A stretch of 52,667 nt of DNA from CAYOHG01 sp964465125 (GTDB taxonomy: Bacteria; Planctomycetota; Phycisphaerae; UBA1845; Fen-1342): assembly GCA_964465125.1 (NCBI GenBank), contig CAYXIO010000025.1:1-52667 (forward strand), given 5' to 3'. This document shows positions 7,912 to 16,610 of this stretch, in pieces (the first letter of the stretch is position 1; each line of letters starts with the position of its first letter). The translations under genes were made by a program, and so were the position numbers. Under the pieces are notes generated by a model that was given only the letters and a program-made list of their open reading frames with translations, was not told where the DNA came from and made no database searches.

Positions 7912-9999
7912 GTGCCAGAACCGCACGCCCAGCGCGAGTCTCAAGGCTGGCTGCTGCCCAGCGAGGGCGCGCGTCAACGCGATCGCGTGGCGTGGGTGGC
8001 GTTGCGCAATCCCAGCCTGCGGCTCTCCAGCTTCGGCGTTCCGGACGCGCTGATTGAGTCCGTGCATGCCGGGGCGCTGCTCCGTGTTCCCGCCCGGCGC
8101 GGCGCGAAGCCGATCGAGGGCTGGTGCGTTCGCATTGCCGACGAGCCGTGGGACCATACGCGGCCGGCGATTCTGTCGCTGGTCAACCCTCAGACCCTGC
8201 TCGACCCCGCCCGGATCGAATTGTCCCTCTGGATCGCGGACTACTACCTTTGCGCGCCCGGCCTGGCGCTGGATGCCGTCGCTTCGGCGGTGTTGCGCGC
8301 GTCGCCGCGCAAGCCACGCGCAATCGCTGCGCCCGTTGCCGAGCCATCCCCCGGCGCGCACGAGGACGCACTCGTTCTCACCCCCGATCAGCAGCGCGCT
8401 TGCGCGGCGATCGCGGCGCGCGTGGAACCGGCCGCCTTTCAAGCGTTCCTGCTCTTCGGAGCTCCCGGCAGCGGGAAGACGGAGGTCTATGTTCGCGCGG
8501 CCCGGTCCGCCCTCGAACGAAACCGCGAGGTCATCATTCTCGTGCCGGAGATCGCGCTCGCCACGCAGGTGGTTCAGCGGCTCGCGCGGCGCTTCGAGCG
8601 CGTCGCGATCCTGCACAGCCGGCTCACCGAGGCGCGCCGTCGCCGCACGCTTCGCGGGATTGCCGCAGGCGAATTCGACGTCGTCATCGGCACGCGCACC
8701 GCGGCTTTCGCGCCCTGCCGGCGGCTCGGCCTGATCGTCGTCGACGAGGAGCAGGAGAGCAGCTTCAAGAATCTGGCTGCCCCGTTCTACCACGCCCGCG
8801 ACGTGGCGCTGAAGCGCGCCCAGATCGAGGGCATCCCCATCGTGCTCGGCTCGGCGACTCCGTCGCTTGAAACCTGGCACAACGCACACACGCTGCAACA
8901 CTTCGACGTGCTGCGCCTTCCCACACGCATTCCGGGCGCCGCACCGCCTCAGACCCGCATCGTTACGACTCGCACGCACGCCGGGGAACGCGACTGGAGC
9001 TTGCTGACGCCGCAACTGCGCGACGAGCTGTCGGCCACGTTCGCCGCCGGGCAGCAGTCCGTGCTGCTGCACAACCGCCGGGGGTTTTCGACGGTGCTGC
9101 GCTGCGAGCGCTGCGGGCTGACGCTGCGTTGCCCGCGCTGTGCCGCGCTGCTGGTGGAGCATCGCTCGGAGGGGCAACTCAAGTGCCATCGCTGCGGGCG
9201 CAGCGCTGCGCCGCGCACGACCTGCTCCGACGACTCCTGCCGCGGCGAGCTGCGCTCGGTCGGCAGCGCGATCGAGCGGCTCGAGCAGGAGCTGCGGCGC
9301 GATCTGCCCGCGGCTCGATTGCTCCGTCTCGACAGCGATTCCATGAAGCACCGCGACGACTACGCAATAGCGCTGGCGACGTTTGAGCGGCGCGAGGCGG
9401 ACATCCTGATCGGCACCCAGATGGTCGCCAAGGGACTCGACTTCCCCGGTGTGCGGCTGGTGGGCGTGCTCGAAGCGGATGCCGCGCTGGACCTGCCGGA
9501 CTTCCGCGCCGCCGAACGCGTCTTTCATCTGCTGGTGCAGGTGGTCGGTCGGGCGGGTCGCGCCCGGGAAGAGTCGCTGGCGCTGATCCAGTCTTCACGT
9601 CCTGACCACCCCGTTCTGCTCGCCGCGGTCGCCCAGGACTATGAGCAGTTCGCCCGGAATGAACTCGAGCAGCGCCGCGCCCTGAACGATCCGCCGCTCA
9701 CCCGGCTGGCCCGGCTGATCCTGCTCGACGAGCGCGCCGCGCGGGTCCGCGAAGAGACTTCAGCGTTTGCGGAGCGTCTCCGCGGCGTCGCAGAACGTCT
9801 CGACGCGCGGGTGAAGGTGGACGACCCGGGCCCGTGCGCCATCCCCCGCCTGCGCGAACTGTGGCGCTGGCAGTTGCTGCTGCGCGGCCCGCGCGGGGGC
9901 GTGCTGCAACGGATTCTGCACGAAGTCATGACGACCCGGGGCGCCCGCCCGCGCGTACGGCGACTGACGATCGACGTCGACCCGGTCGAGATGCTCTGA
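7912..9999 (+). CDS. priA: Primosomal protein N', replication restart helicase PriA
   Basis: A 695-residue superfamily 2 helicase that reloads the replisome at collapsed forks. Walker A is GAPGSGKTEVY (about residue 184), the Walker B box is VVDEEQ (DEEH in many PriA proteins), and GSATPSLE is motif III. The zinc region has the expected paired cysteines: CERCG, CPRC, CHRCG, then C with SDDSC in place of the usual CPxC. Motifs V and VI are visible in ILIGTQMVAKGLDFPGV and LLVQVVGRAGRA. The start is a GTG at 7912. The gene stands apart from surE and the cyclase, which are transcribed divergently. Length is within the normal range for PriA. Confidence 0.95.
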   Translation: MPEPHAQRESQGWLLPSEGARQRDRVAWVALRNPSLRLSSFGVPDALIESVHAGALLRVPARRGAKPIEGWCVRIADEPWDHTRPAILSLVNPQTLLDPARIELSLWIADYYLCAPGLALDAVASAVLRASPRKPRAIAAPVAEPSPGAHEDALVLTPDQQRACAAIAARVEPAAFQAFLLFGAPGSGKTEVYVRAARSALERNREVIILVPEIALATQVVQRLARRFERVAILHSRLTEARRRRTLRGIAAGEFDVVIGTRTAAFAPCRRLGLIVVDEEQESSFKNLAAPFYHARDVALKRAQIEGIPIVLGSATPSLETWHNAHTLQHFDVLRLPTRIPGAAPPQTRIVTTRTHAGERDWSLLTPQLRDELSATFAAGQQSVLLHNRRGFSTVLRCERCGLTLRCPRCAALLVEHRSEGQLKCHRCGRSAAPRTTCSDDSCRGELRSVGSAIERLEQELRRDLPAARLLRLDSDSMKHRDDYAIALATFERREADILIGTQMVAKGLDFPGVRLVGVLEADAALDLPDFRAAERVFHLLVQVVGRAGRAREESLALIQSSRPDHPVLLAAVAQDYEQFARNELEQRRALNDPPLTRLARLILLDERAARVREETSAFAERLRGVAERLDARVKVDDPGPCAIPRLRELWRWQLLLRGPRGGVLQRILHEVMTTRGARPRVRRLTIDVDPVEML

Positions 10000-10081
10000 G
10001 GCCCGCGACGGCACCGCTGGCGATGCAGTTGCCGCCGACGTATCGTCCTGAGGCGGAGCGGCTGAAAGGCGGACAGGGTCG

Positions 10082-11035
10082 ATGACCGGGGCATGCGGGC
10101 TGCTGTGGGACGGACGCTTCATGGAGCACCGCACCGGGGCCGGGCATCCGGAGCGACCCAGCCGGCTGGAGGCCCTCCGCGACGGACTCGAGGAGCGGGG
10201 TCTCTTCGACGCGCTGCCGCGCATCGAGCCGAAGCCGATCGACCTGGACTCGGTGCTTCGGCTTCATCGGCCCGAGTATCTGAAGCGCCTCGAGGAGGCC
10301 TGCCGAGCCGGGCGGCCGTTCATCGACACGCCCGACAGCGCCATCGGCACGAACAGTTTTGAGATCGCGCGGCTGGCGGCGGGTGGAGTTGTGGACGCGG
10401 CCCGGCGAATCGGCCGAGGTACGCTGCGGCGCGCGTTCTGCGCCGTTCGGCCGCCAGGACACCACGCCGAAGCGGACCGCTCCATGGGCTTCTGCCTGCT
10501 GGCGAACGCCGCGCTCGCCGCGGACGCCTACCGGCGCGAATTCGGGGCGCAGCGGATTCTGATCCTCGACTGGGACGTTCACCACGGGAACGGCACGCAG
10601 CATCTCTTCGAGTCCGATCCGCAGGTGTGCTTCATCAGCCTGCACGGCCACCCGGACACGCTTTATCCGGGGACTGGCTACGCGCACGAGCGCGGCAAAG
10701 GAGCCGGCGAGGGCTTCACCCTGAACATCCCCATGATGCCCGGCGCGAACGACGACGACTATCGCCGCGCGTTCGACGAGCAGGTTCTGCCTGCGGCCCG
10801 GGAGTACCGGCCGGAATTGGTGATCATCTCGGCGGGCTACGACGCTCATTTCGCTGACCCGCTGGCCGCCCTGAGCGTCTCCGACGACGGCTTCGCGTGG
10901 ATGAGCGCGCAGGCGATCGCGCTGGCGAACGAATGCTGCGAAGGCCGGGTGCTCAGCATTCTGGAAGGGGGCTACGACCTGGCGGTGCTGCGTCGCTGCG
11001 TGTCCAGGCACGTCGCGGACCTAGCGGGCGACTAG
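10082..11035 (+). CDS. Histone deacetylase superfamily hydrolase (acetoin utilisation/acetylpolyamine amidohydrolase type)
   Basis: A 317-residue zinc-dependent deacylase. Diagnostic sequence includes GHPERPSRL near the N-terminus, AVRPPGHHAEADRSMGFC (active-site His pair), ILDWDVHHGNGTQ (zinc-binding Asp and His) and ISAGYDAHFADPLA (second zinc Asp). Bacterial members deacetylate polyamines, acetoin-linked proteins or unknown small molecules; the substrate cannot be told from sequence. It follows priA on the same strand after 82 bases, so the two may be co-transcribed. An ACAGGG element precedes the ATG. Length fits the bacterial class II type without extra domains. Confidence 0.93.
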   Translation: MTGACGLLWDGRFMEHRTGAGHPERPSRLEALRDGLEERGLFDALPRIEPKPIDLDSVLRLHRPEYLKRLEEACRAGRPFIDTPDSAIGTNSFEIARLAAGGVVDAARRIGRGTLRRAFCAVRPPGHHAEADRSMGFCLLANAALAADAYRREFGAQRILILDWDVHHGNGTQHLFESDPQVCFISLHGHPDTLYPGTGYAHERGKGAGEGFTLNIPMMPGANDDDYRRAFDEQVLPAAREYRPELVIISAGYDAHFADPLAALSVSDDGFAWMSAQAIALANECCEGRVLSILEGGYDLAVLRRCVSRHVADLAGD

Positions 11036-11070
11036 GGCAATTCCCTACGTTCGGTCAGCGCGCAAAAAAA

Positions 11071-11100
11071 GGCCCGCTCCCTCCGACTTGAGAGCGGGCC
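11071..11100 (-). terminator. Intrinsic terminator, minus-strand direction
   Basis: GGCCCGCTC (11071-11079) pairs with GAGCGGGCC (11092-11100) around a 12-base loop. The A-run at 11064-11070 becomes a U-run after the stem when read on the minus strand. There is no U-run on the plus side, so it does not serve the deacetylase gene as a normal terminator. No minus-strand protein gene ends here. Confidence 0.72.
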
Positions 11101-11270
11101 AGCAACCCAGATCGGCAGGAAGGGCGAGCCGAACTTCATCCTGCCAACCCGTTTCCACACCGCGTGGAAACGTATTTTCCAACCCAATCTTCTTAACCCG
11201 GCGGTCCCGAGTTCTATTCCGCGATTCGAGTCCTTTTTTGCATCAGACGCCGCCGATCGGTCCGATGGCC
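11071..11270 (-). ncRNA. Candidate small structured RNA ending in an intrinsic terminator
   Basis: The 306-base gap between the deacetylase and the permease has no convincing protein gene but holds three hairpins in a row when read on the minus strand. The first is a perfect 9-bp stem with a 5-base loop (11150-11158 with 11164-11172). The second is a 7-bp stem (11114-11120 with 11139-11145). The third is the terminator at 11071-11100. The 5' end is not defined; I see no clear promoter. It does not match signal recognition particle RNA, tmRNA or RNase P RNA as I know them. The alternative is the tail of an unrecognised short transcript. Confidence 0.4.
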
Positions 11271-11341
11271 GCATAACTCCAGCGTTCGTTGAGCGTTAGC
11301 GGCCTCAACCCTCGCCCCGTACTCCGGGTGCAATTGCGTGC

Positions 11342-12979
11342 ATGCCCGGTCCGCGTGAAACTGCCCCGCACATGGCGAGGGTCGGGTTGGCAATCCTCTG
11401 GGTCGGTGCCGCGACGGTCGCCGCACTCGCTTTCGTCCTTCCGCTTGGGTTCGCCGCGACCGAAGCGGCAGCCGGCGCCGGCGCGGACTTCACGCTGAGC
11501 GCACGCCAGTTTGACCTGCTGCTGCGCGGGACGGGGATCGCGCTGGGTTCCGCATCGCTCGCTTGCCTCGGCGGGGCGTTGGTCGCGGCGGTAGTGCTGG
11601 CGTCGCCGCGCCGACGACGGACCGTGCTTTTCGGGCTCGCCCTGAGCTCCCTGCTGACGCCGCCATACATCTTCGCGTACGCTTGGAGCCTGCTGCTGCT
11701 TCCCGGCGGACTGATGACCGCATCGCTCGGGGCGAGCGGCCTGCATGCCTGGCTCGCCACCACCGGCCGGGCGGTTCTGTGTCTTGGGGCCTGGACCAGC
11801 CCGTTGGCTGCGTTCGTGCTCAGCCATGCCTGGCGGCGCCATGCGGCACCCGCCTACCGGGCGATGTTGCTCGACACTTCGGCGCCGCGCGCCCTGGTCC
11901 ACTGCGCGGTGCGGATTCTGCCCGGCTGGGTCGGGCTGTCTTTGCTGGCCTGCTTCACACTTTGCCTGACCGAATTCACCGTCTGCCATCTGTGCCGGGT
12001 CCCGACCTGGAACACGGAAGTGTTGGCGGCTCTGCAACTCTCCGGCCCATCCGGCGGCGCGTGGCGCTTCGCGGCGCCGCCGCTTGCGTTCGTCGGAGCA
12101 CTTTCCGCCGCCGGTCTGGTTGTCGTTCATTTCCGCCCGAACCTGTTCGCCCGGCCGCCGGGGGGCGAATTCGAGGATGCCGCTGCGTCGGCCTGTGCGC
12201 GCTGGTCGGCGACGGGGGGGATGATCGTTTGGCTGGCGGTCGCGCTGGCGCTCCTGCTGCCATGGATTCTGCTGCTGGCGCACCTGCGCCAGCCCAGCGC
12301 GCTGGTTCACTGCCTGCGGGTGTTCGCGCGCGAATGGCCGGACGGATTGCTCGTCGCCGGTTTGAGCGCGCTGTTCTGCGCGGCGCTCGCGGCGGGTCTA
12401 GAGGCCATCGCGCTGTGCGCCGCGCGATCACGCTCGCGCGCGGCCAGGCCAGGGCTGCTCGCGGGCCTCTGGCTTGTCACGTTGCTGGCGCTGATCGCGG
12501 GGCTGCTTCCCGGCGTGCTGATCGGCGACGCGTTTGCCCTCGCCGCGGTTCACCTGCCGAACTGGCTGCGCGACTCGGCCGCGTTCGTCGGCGTGGTGGG
12601 TGTGGCGCGCTTCGCGCTCGTACCGATCGGCTGGGTGCTGCTGGACCGCCGCGCGGAGAAGCTGGCGCTGCTCGACCTGGCGGCGAGCGACGGCGCGACG
12701 TTCCCACGGAGCTATCTTCGTGTGACTCTGCCCGCGTCGCGGCCCGCGCTGCTGGGCGGCAGCATCGCCGCCGGGGTGCTGTGCCTGACGGAAGTGACGG
12801 CGACGCAATTCGTCGTTCCACCGGGGCTGGGCAGCCTGTCGGTCACGCTGCTGAACGAGATTCACTTTGGCCGGCAGGACGACGTAATCGCGCTGTGCCT
12901 GTGCGTGCTCGCGTTCGTTGCGGCGGTGGGGGCGCTGCTCGGCGCGCTTCGCCGCCGGGGAAACGCTCAGGAATACTGA
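11342..12979 (+). CDS. ABC transporter permease, FbpB-type double permease (iron(III)-like)
   Basis: A 545-residue integral membrane protein formed from two fused permease units, as in FbpB/SfuB-type ferric iron importers. About a dozen hydrophobic segments are visible in two sets (residues about 10-270 and 300-540). The loop that docks the ATPase is seen in the second half as DLAASDGATFPRSYLRVTLP, and a weaker version in the first half around MLLDTSAPRALVHCAVRILP. No ATPase or binding-protein gene lies next to it, so it is an orphan component here and the substrate is only a family guess. Its 3' end overlaps that of the convergent phosphatase gene by 13 bases. An alternative ATG follows at residue 11. 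Confidence 0.85.
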   Translation: MPGPRETAPHMARVGLAILWVGAATVAALAFVLPLGFAATEAAAGAGADFTLSARQFDLLLRGTGIALGSASLACLGGALVAAVVLASPRRRRTVLFGLALSSLLTPPYIFAYAWSLLLLPGGLMTASLGASGLHAWLATTGRAVLCLGAWTSPLAAFVLSHAWRRHAAPAYRAMLLDTSAPRALVHCAVRILPGWVGLSLLACFTLCLTEFTVCHLCRVPTWNTEVLAALQLSGPSGGAWRFAAPPLAFVGALSAAGLVVVHFRPNLFARPPGGEFEDAAASACARWSATGGMIVWLAVALALLLPWILLLAHLRQPSALVHCLRVFAREWPDGLLVAGLSALFCAALAAGLEAIALCAARSRSRAARPGLLAGLWLVTLLALIAGLLPGVLIGDAFALAAVHLPNWLRDSAAFVGVVGVARFALVPIGWVLLDRRAEKLALLDLAASDGATFPRSYLRVTLPASRPALLGGSIAAGVLCLTEVTATQFVVPPGLGSLSVTLLNEIHFGRQDDVIALCLCVLAFVAAVGALLGALRRRGNAQEY

Positions 12980-14610
12980 AGCGCCAGCAGCGTCATGTCG
13001 TCGGCCGGTTCGGTTCCGCCGACGTGCTCGCGAACGATCTCGAGGGCCGTGTCGATCAGGGTTTGCGGCGAGTAGTCGCGCACCGCGGCAAGGCGTTGGC
13101 GCAGCGCATCGCAGCCGAGAATCCGGCCGTCCGGATCGGCCGCTTCGAGCAGGCCGTCGGTGTAGAACAGCGCCGCGCGCAACCGCTCCGAAGGCTCGAT
13201 CCGCATCACTTCGTAGCGTTCGTCGAGCTCGATGCCGAAGGGCAGCGAGTTCAGGTCGTCCATCGTCTCGACGCGGTCTCCCTCGAACAGCAGGGGGCCG
13301 TGGTGCCCGGCGCCGACGTAGTCGATCGTGCCGCTGTCCGATTGCACGACGCCGACGATCGCGGTCACGAAGACGTTTGAAGACGTGTTGCGGTAAATGA
13401 GCTTGTTGAGCCGGTCGGCCAGCTCCGGCAGCGGCACGTCGGCGCTGAGCGCGACGCGCACCGCGGCCTGGAAGTTGGCCATGATCAGCGCCGCGGGCAG
13501 GCCGTGGCCGGCGACGTCCGCGATGATGATCCCCGCGCGGCTGTGGTCGAGCTCGAAGTAGTCGAAGTAGTCGCCGCTGACCGTCGAGGAAGGCTCGTTG
13601 TAGCCGGCAATTCGCATCCGCCCGCGGACGAACGGCCGGTCGGGCAGCAGCCGCGTCTGGATGTTGCGGGCCTGGTCCAGCTCGACGTACAAGCGCTGCG
13701 TGCGAAGCTGCTGCTGAAACAGCCGCAGGTTCGCGATGCCCACGCCGACCTGCTGCGCGATGGCGAAGAGGAAATCGACGTCCTGCGGGAGGTAGTGGCT
13801 CTCCTGGGTTATGCGGTCGCCGTAGATCACGCCCAGGATTTCGTTGCGGTGCAGAATCGGCACGCACAGCGCGGAGCGGATCGGATAGCGCACCATGCTG
13901 TCGGTCAGATTGGCGGGCAGATCGAACTCCGGGTTGTTGACGATCGTGCGCTCGCCGTGCATGAGCGCCTTGTTGATCAGCGTGCGGCTGATCTTGAAGG
14001 CCCCGTTCTCGTCGCGCTCGACGTTGCGGCTGATGGGCAGCTCGGTGTCGCCGCGCTGCGTCTTGAGCGCGATCAGTCCGCGCTCGAAGCGCAGGGCGTC
14101 GCAGCAGGCGTCCAGCGCTTCCTCGAGCAGTTGCTTGCGCTCGAAGACGCCGCCGATGCGCTCGGTGAGCTGGATCAGCTTCTCGAGCCGCTGCTTGTTG
14201 AGATCGAGCCCGCGCGTGCTGGGGAAGAACTGCGTGTTGTTGGGATCCGCCGGGAGCTCGTCCTCCGCGAAATGCACGTCGGCCCGATGCGACTCGGGCG
14301 CTCGCGCGCTTTGCAGCCGCAGCTCGTGCTCGCCGATGCGAATCGAGCGCACCGCGATGCGGCTTCCGGAGCGAAATACCTCGCCCCCGTCGACCCGCGT
14401 TCCGTTCTTGGCGCCGAGGTCCGTGACGACCACGTAGCCCTCCTCGTCGAGGTGAACCTCGGCGTGAACGCGCGACACCTCGGCGTCGTCGCGAAGCACG
14501 ATCTGGCAGGTCTCCGCCCGGCCGATGCGCAGCGGCTCACGCTGCACGCGGTAGGAGCGCGGCTTTCCGTTGAGGTCGGCGACGATGATCGTGGGCGCGG
14601 CGGATGACAT
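12967..14610 (-). CDS. FHA-GAF-SpoIIE (PP2C-type) protein phosphatase
   Basis: A 547-residue cytoplasmic regulator. An N-terminal FHA domain (about 10-90; LRIGRAETCQIVLRDDAEVSRVH and DLGAKNGTRVDG) would bind phosphothreonine. A GAF domain follows (about 150-310), then a coiled linker (LYVELDQARNIQTRLLPD), then the SpoIIE/RsbU phosphatase domain (about 330-547). The latter has the metal-binding GDYFDYFEL, IADVAGHGLPAAL, YVGAGHHGPLL, FYTDGLLEA and DDMTLLAL. Such proteins usually dephosphorylate anti-sigma antagonists or other Ser/Thr phosphoproteins. The ATG at 14610 overlaps by one base the stop of the small membrane protein gene upstream, so translation is probably coupled. Confidence 0.93.
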   Translation of the reverse strand: MSSAAPTIIVADLNGKPRSYRVQREPLRIGRAETCQIVLRDDAEVSRVHAEVHLDEEGYVVVTDLGAKNGTRVDGGEVFRSGSRIAVRSIRIGEHELRLQSARAPESHRADVHFAEDELPADPNNTQFFPSTRGLDLNKQRLEKLIQLTERIGGVFERKQLLEEALDACCDALRFERGLIALKTQRGDTELPISRNVERDENGAFKISRTLINKALMHGERTIVNNPEFDLPANLTDSMVRYPIRSALCVPILHRNEILGVIYGDRITQESHYLPQDVDFLFAIAQQVGVGIANLRLFQQQLRTQRLYVELDQARNIQTRLLPDRPFVRGRMRIAGYNEPSSTVSGDYFDYFELDHSRAGIIIADVAGHGLPAALIMANFQAAVRVALSADVPLPELADRLNKLIYRNTSSNVFVTAIVGVVQSDSGTIDYVGAGHHGPLLFEGDRVETMDDLNSLPFGIELDERYEVMRIEPSERLRAALFYTDGLLEAADPDGRILGCDALRQRLAAVRDYSPQTLIDTALEIVREHVGGTEPADDMTLLALQYS

Positions 14611-14807
14611 CACACGAACCGGGAAAGGAACCCAGCCAACGGCTCCAGGCTGGAAAGCGATAGGACCAGGGCACTGCCGACCGCGTTGGGCGACAGCAGC
14701 ACGTCGAGCGCGCCGAAGAACAGGCCCGCGCAACCAACCGGCAGGAACCCCGCGATGAGCGCGGCCAAGGCGCAGCAGCGGACAAGCAGCGAGCGGCTCG
14801 CAATCAT
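14610..14807 (-). CDS. Small membrane protein coupled to the SpoIIE phosphatase gene
   Basis: A 65-residue protein with two hydrophobic segments (about ALAALIAGFLPVGCAGLFFG and VGSALVLSLSSLEPLAGFL). The ATG at 14807 has GGGAG six bases upstream. Its TGA overlaps the ATG of the phosphatase gene (TGATG), the usual arrangement for translational coupling. I do not recognise the family. The position suggests a membrane partner or anchor for the phosphatase, which itself has no membrane segment; that is inference. Confidence 0.62.
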   Translation of the reverse strand: MIASRSLLVRCCALAALIAGFLPVGCAGLFFGALDVLLSPNAVGSALVLSLSSLEPLAGFLSRFV

Positions 14808-14914
14808 CGCAGTCTCCCGGTCGGAGGCATCGCACCACCCGGACGGCGGCGCGGTGACGCCTTCAGTATAACTGGCGACGACGCAGGCCGACAGCGCCCC
14901 GCGGGGCGCGGCGG

Positions 14915-16351
14915 TCAGCCGGGCTCGCTCAGCCGCCGTTCGAGCGAAGCAACCAGCTCGCGCAGCAGGGTGGAGCGCCGGCTGCCGGCGGTCTTCCAGG
15001 ACACTTCGGCGCCGCTCAGCAACCCCTGCTCGATCCGCTGGGTGGCCATCAGCACCGTAGAATGGTTCTTATGGCCCATCAGCCGGCCGATCTCCGGAAA
15101 CGAGAGGGCGGTATTCTTGCGGACCAGGTACATCGCGATGGCGCGGGCCAGCGAGACCGACCGATCGCGGCTGCGAGAGTGAATCTGCTCGCGGGAGACG
15201 CCGAAATGGGTCACCACGGCCTGTTCGATCTCCGGGACGGTCGGGGCCCGCCGCGCCTGGGTGGCATAGTCCGCCACCGCGTTGCGGGCCAATTCGAGCG
15301 TGATCCCGTCGCGGGTCAGCGACGCAAGCGCCCGAAGCTTGTACACCGCGCCTTCCAGCTCGCGCACGTTACGGGTGACGTGCTCAGCGACGTAGTCGAT
15401 GACTTCGTCCGCCACGTCGAGCGCGATCGCCGCCAGCCGACGACGCAGAATCTCGCGTCGCATGCCGAAGTCCGGCGGCTCGATCTCCACGACGATGCCG
15501 GAAATCAGCCGGCTCTGGAGCGGCTCGGCCAGCGCGTCGAGGGCGCGCGGGTGCCGATCGCACGAGAGTACGACGGCCTTGCCGGCGGCGTCAATCGCGT
15601 TGTAAGTGTGCAGGAACTCGTTCTGCGTGGCGCGCTTGTCGGCGACGAAGTGGATGTCGTCGATCACCAGCACGTCGACGTGCCGGAAACGGGCCCGGAA
15701 CGCGTCAATATTTCCGCCGCGGACGGCTTGGATGAACTCGTTCGTGAACTCTTCGCCGGAGAGATAGCGCCAATTCAGGGTGGGGTGCTCGCGGGCCAGC
15801 CCGTTACAGATGCCCTGAAGCATGTGGGTCTTGCCCAGGCCGCAACGTCCGTGAACGACGAGCACGCTGAATTCGCGCCCGGGAGCGCGGATCAACTGGC
15901 CGGCGGCGGCGAACGCAAGCTGGTTCGACGGGCCGACGACAAGCGACTCGAGTTCACCGCGAAGCGTGCGCCGAGCGGGGCTTGAGGGTGGGGCGCTGCC
16001 CGGGATGGGGTGCGCGGCCTGGCCGTTCGACGGAACCGATTCCGAGCGTTGCCGTTCGCGCGCCGCGAAGCGTGAGGCCGGCGCGGCGGCGGGAGGCACG
16101 TTGGACGAAACCTGCACGCGAACAGTGCCCGCCTCGCCGAGCACTTCGCGTGCCGCAGTCACGAGATCGGGCAGGTAGTTGGTGCTGATCCAGGTCTGCG
16201 CGAACGGGTTGCGGACCACGACGTGAACCGCCTCTTCGCGCAGCCGAAGTTCAGTGGTGTCGCCAAACCATGTTCGGTAACGACTCTCCCCAATTCGATC
16301 GGCAATGCGCTCCCGCAGGAGACGCAGTTTCTCCGGGACCGTGTTGTCCAC
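14915..16351 (-). CDS. dnaA: Chromosomal replication initiator protein DnaA
   Basis: A 478-residue initiator that binds DnaA boxes and opens the origin. Domain I (about 1-80) includes YRTWFGDTTELRLREEAVHV, domain II is a Pro/Ala-rich linker, and the AAA+ domain III shows VVHGRCGLGKTHML (Walker A) and VLVIDDIHFVADK (Walker B). Domain IV has the DnaA signature in SLARAIAMYLVRKNTALSFPEIGRLMGHKNHSTV. The GTG at 16351 is chosen because GGAGGG lies seven bases upstream; a TTG at 16372 would add seven residues. dnaN and recF do not follow; the next gene downstream is a phosphatase module. No cluster of good DnaA boxes is visible beside the gene. Confidence 0.95.
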   Translation of the reverse strand: MDNTVPEKLRLLRERIADRIGESRYRTWFGDTTELRLREEAVHVVVRNPFAQTWISTNYLPDLVTAAREVLGEAGTVRVQVSSNVPPAAAPASRFAARERQRSESVPSNGQAAHPIPGSAPPSSPARRTLRGELESLVVGPSNQLAFAAAGQLIRAPGREFSVLVVHGRCGLGKTHMLQGICNGLAREHPTLNWRYLSGEEFTNEFIQAVRGGNIDAFRARFRHVDVLVIDDIHFVADKRATQNEFLHTYNAIDAAGKAVVLSCDRHPRALDALAEPLQSRLISGIVVEIEPPDFGMRREILRRRLAAIALDVADEVIDYVAEHVTRNVRELEGAVYKLRALASLTRDGITLELARNAVADYATQARRAPTVPEIEQAVVTHFGVSREQIHSRSRDRSVSLARAIAMYLVRKNTALSFPEIGRLMGHKNHSTVLMATQRIEQGLLSGAEVSWKTAGSRRSTLLRELVASLERRLSEPG

Positions 16352-16452
16352 GCGAATTCCCTCCGCGAACAAACGGCTAGGTGTTCAGGTCAATAGGTTT
16401 CACGAGCCGGGGAACGCCGAGTTGCTCGTTCCTTGTAGTCACGTTTCCGCGG

Positions 16453-16481
16453 AATATATCATGCGCCGTGCAAGCCCGCAA
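16453..16481 (-). promoter_or_regulatory. Possible sigma-70 promoter of dnaA
   Basis: On the minus strand TTGCGG (16476-16481) and TATATT (16453-16458) are 17 bases apart, a near-consensus arrangement in an otherwise GC-rich gap. Transcription would start about 95 bases before the dnaA GTG. One DnaA-box-like TTTCCACA lies nearby (around 16570), too isolated to call. Confidence 0.45.
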
Positions 16482-16610
16482 TGACGCGAAATGCCGCCGG
16501 CGCTCGTCTTCCCGCCGTAACTCTCCGTCGCGTGAAGGATTGATGAAGCTTGCAGATTTTTCTCACGTTCTTTCCACAGTCTTTGAGCATCGAGCGGCAG
16601 CGCGACACCA

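Noticed and set aside
16555..16580. DnaA-box-like TTTCCACA upstream of dnaA as an origin of replication
   Set aside because: Only one weak match (two mismatches to TTATCCACA), with no cluster and no clear unwinding region.
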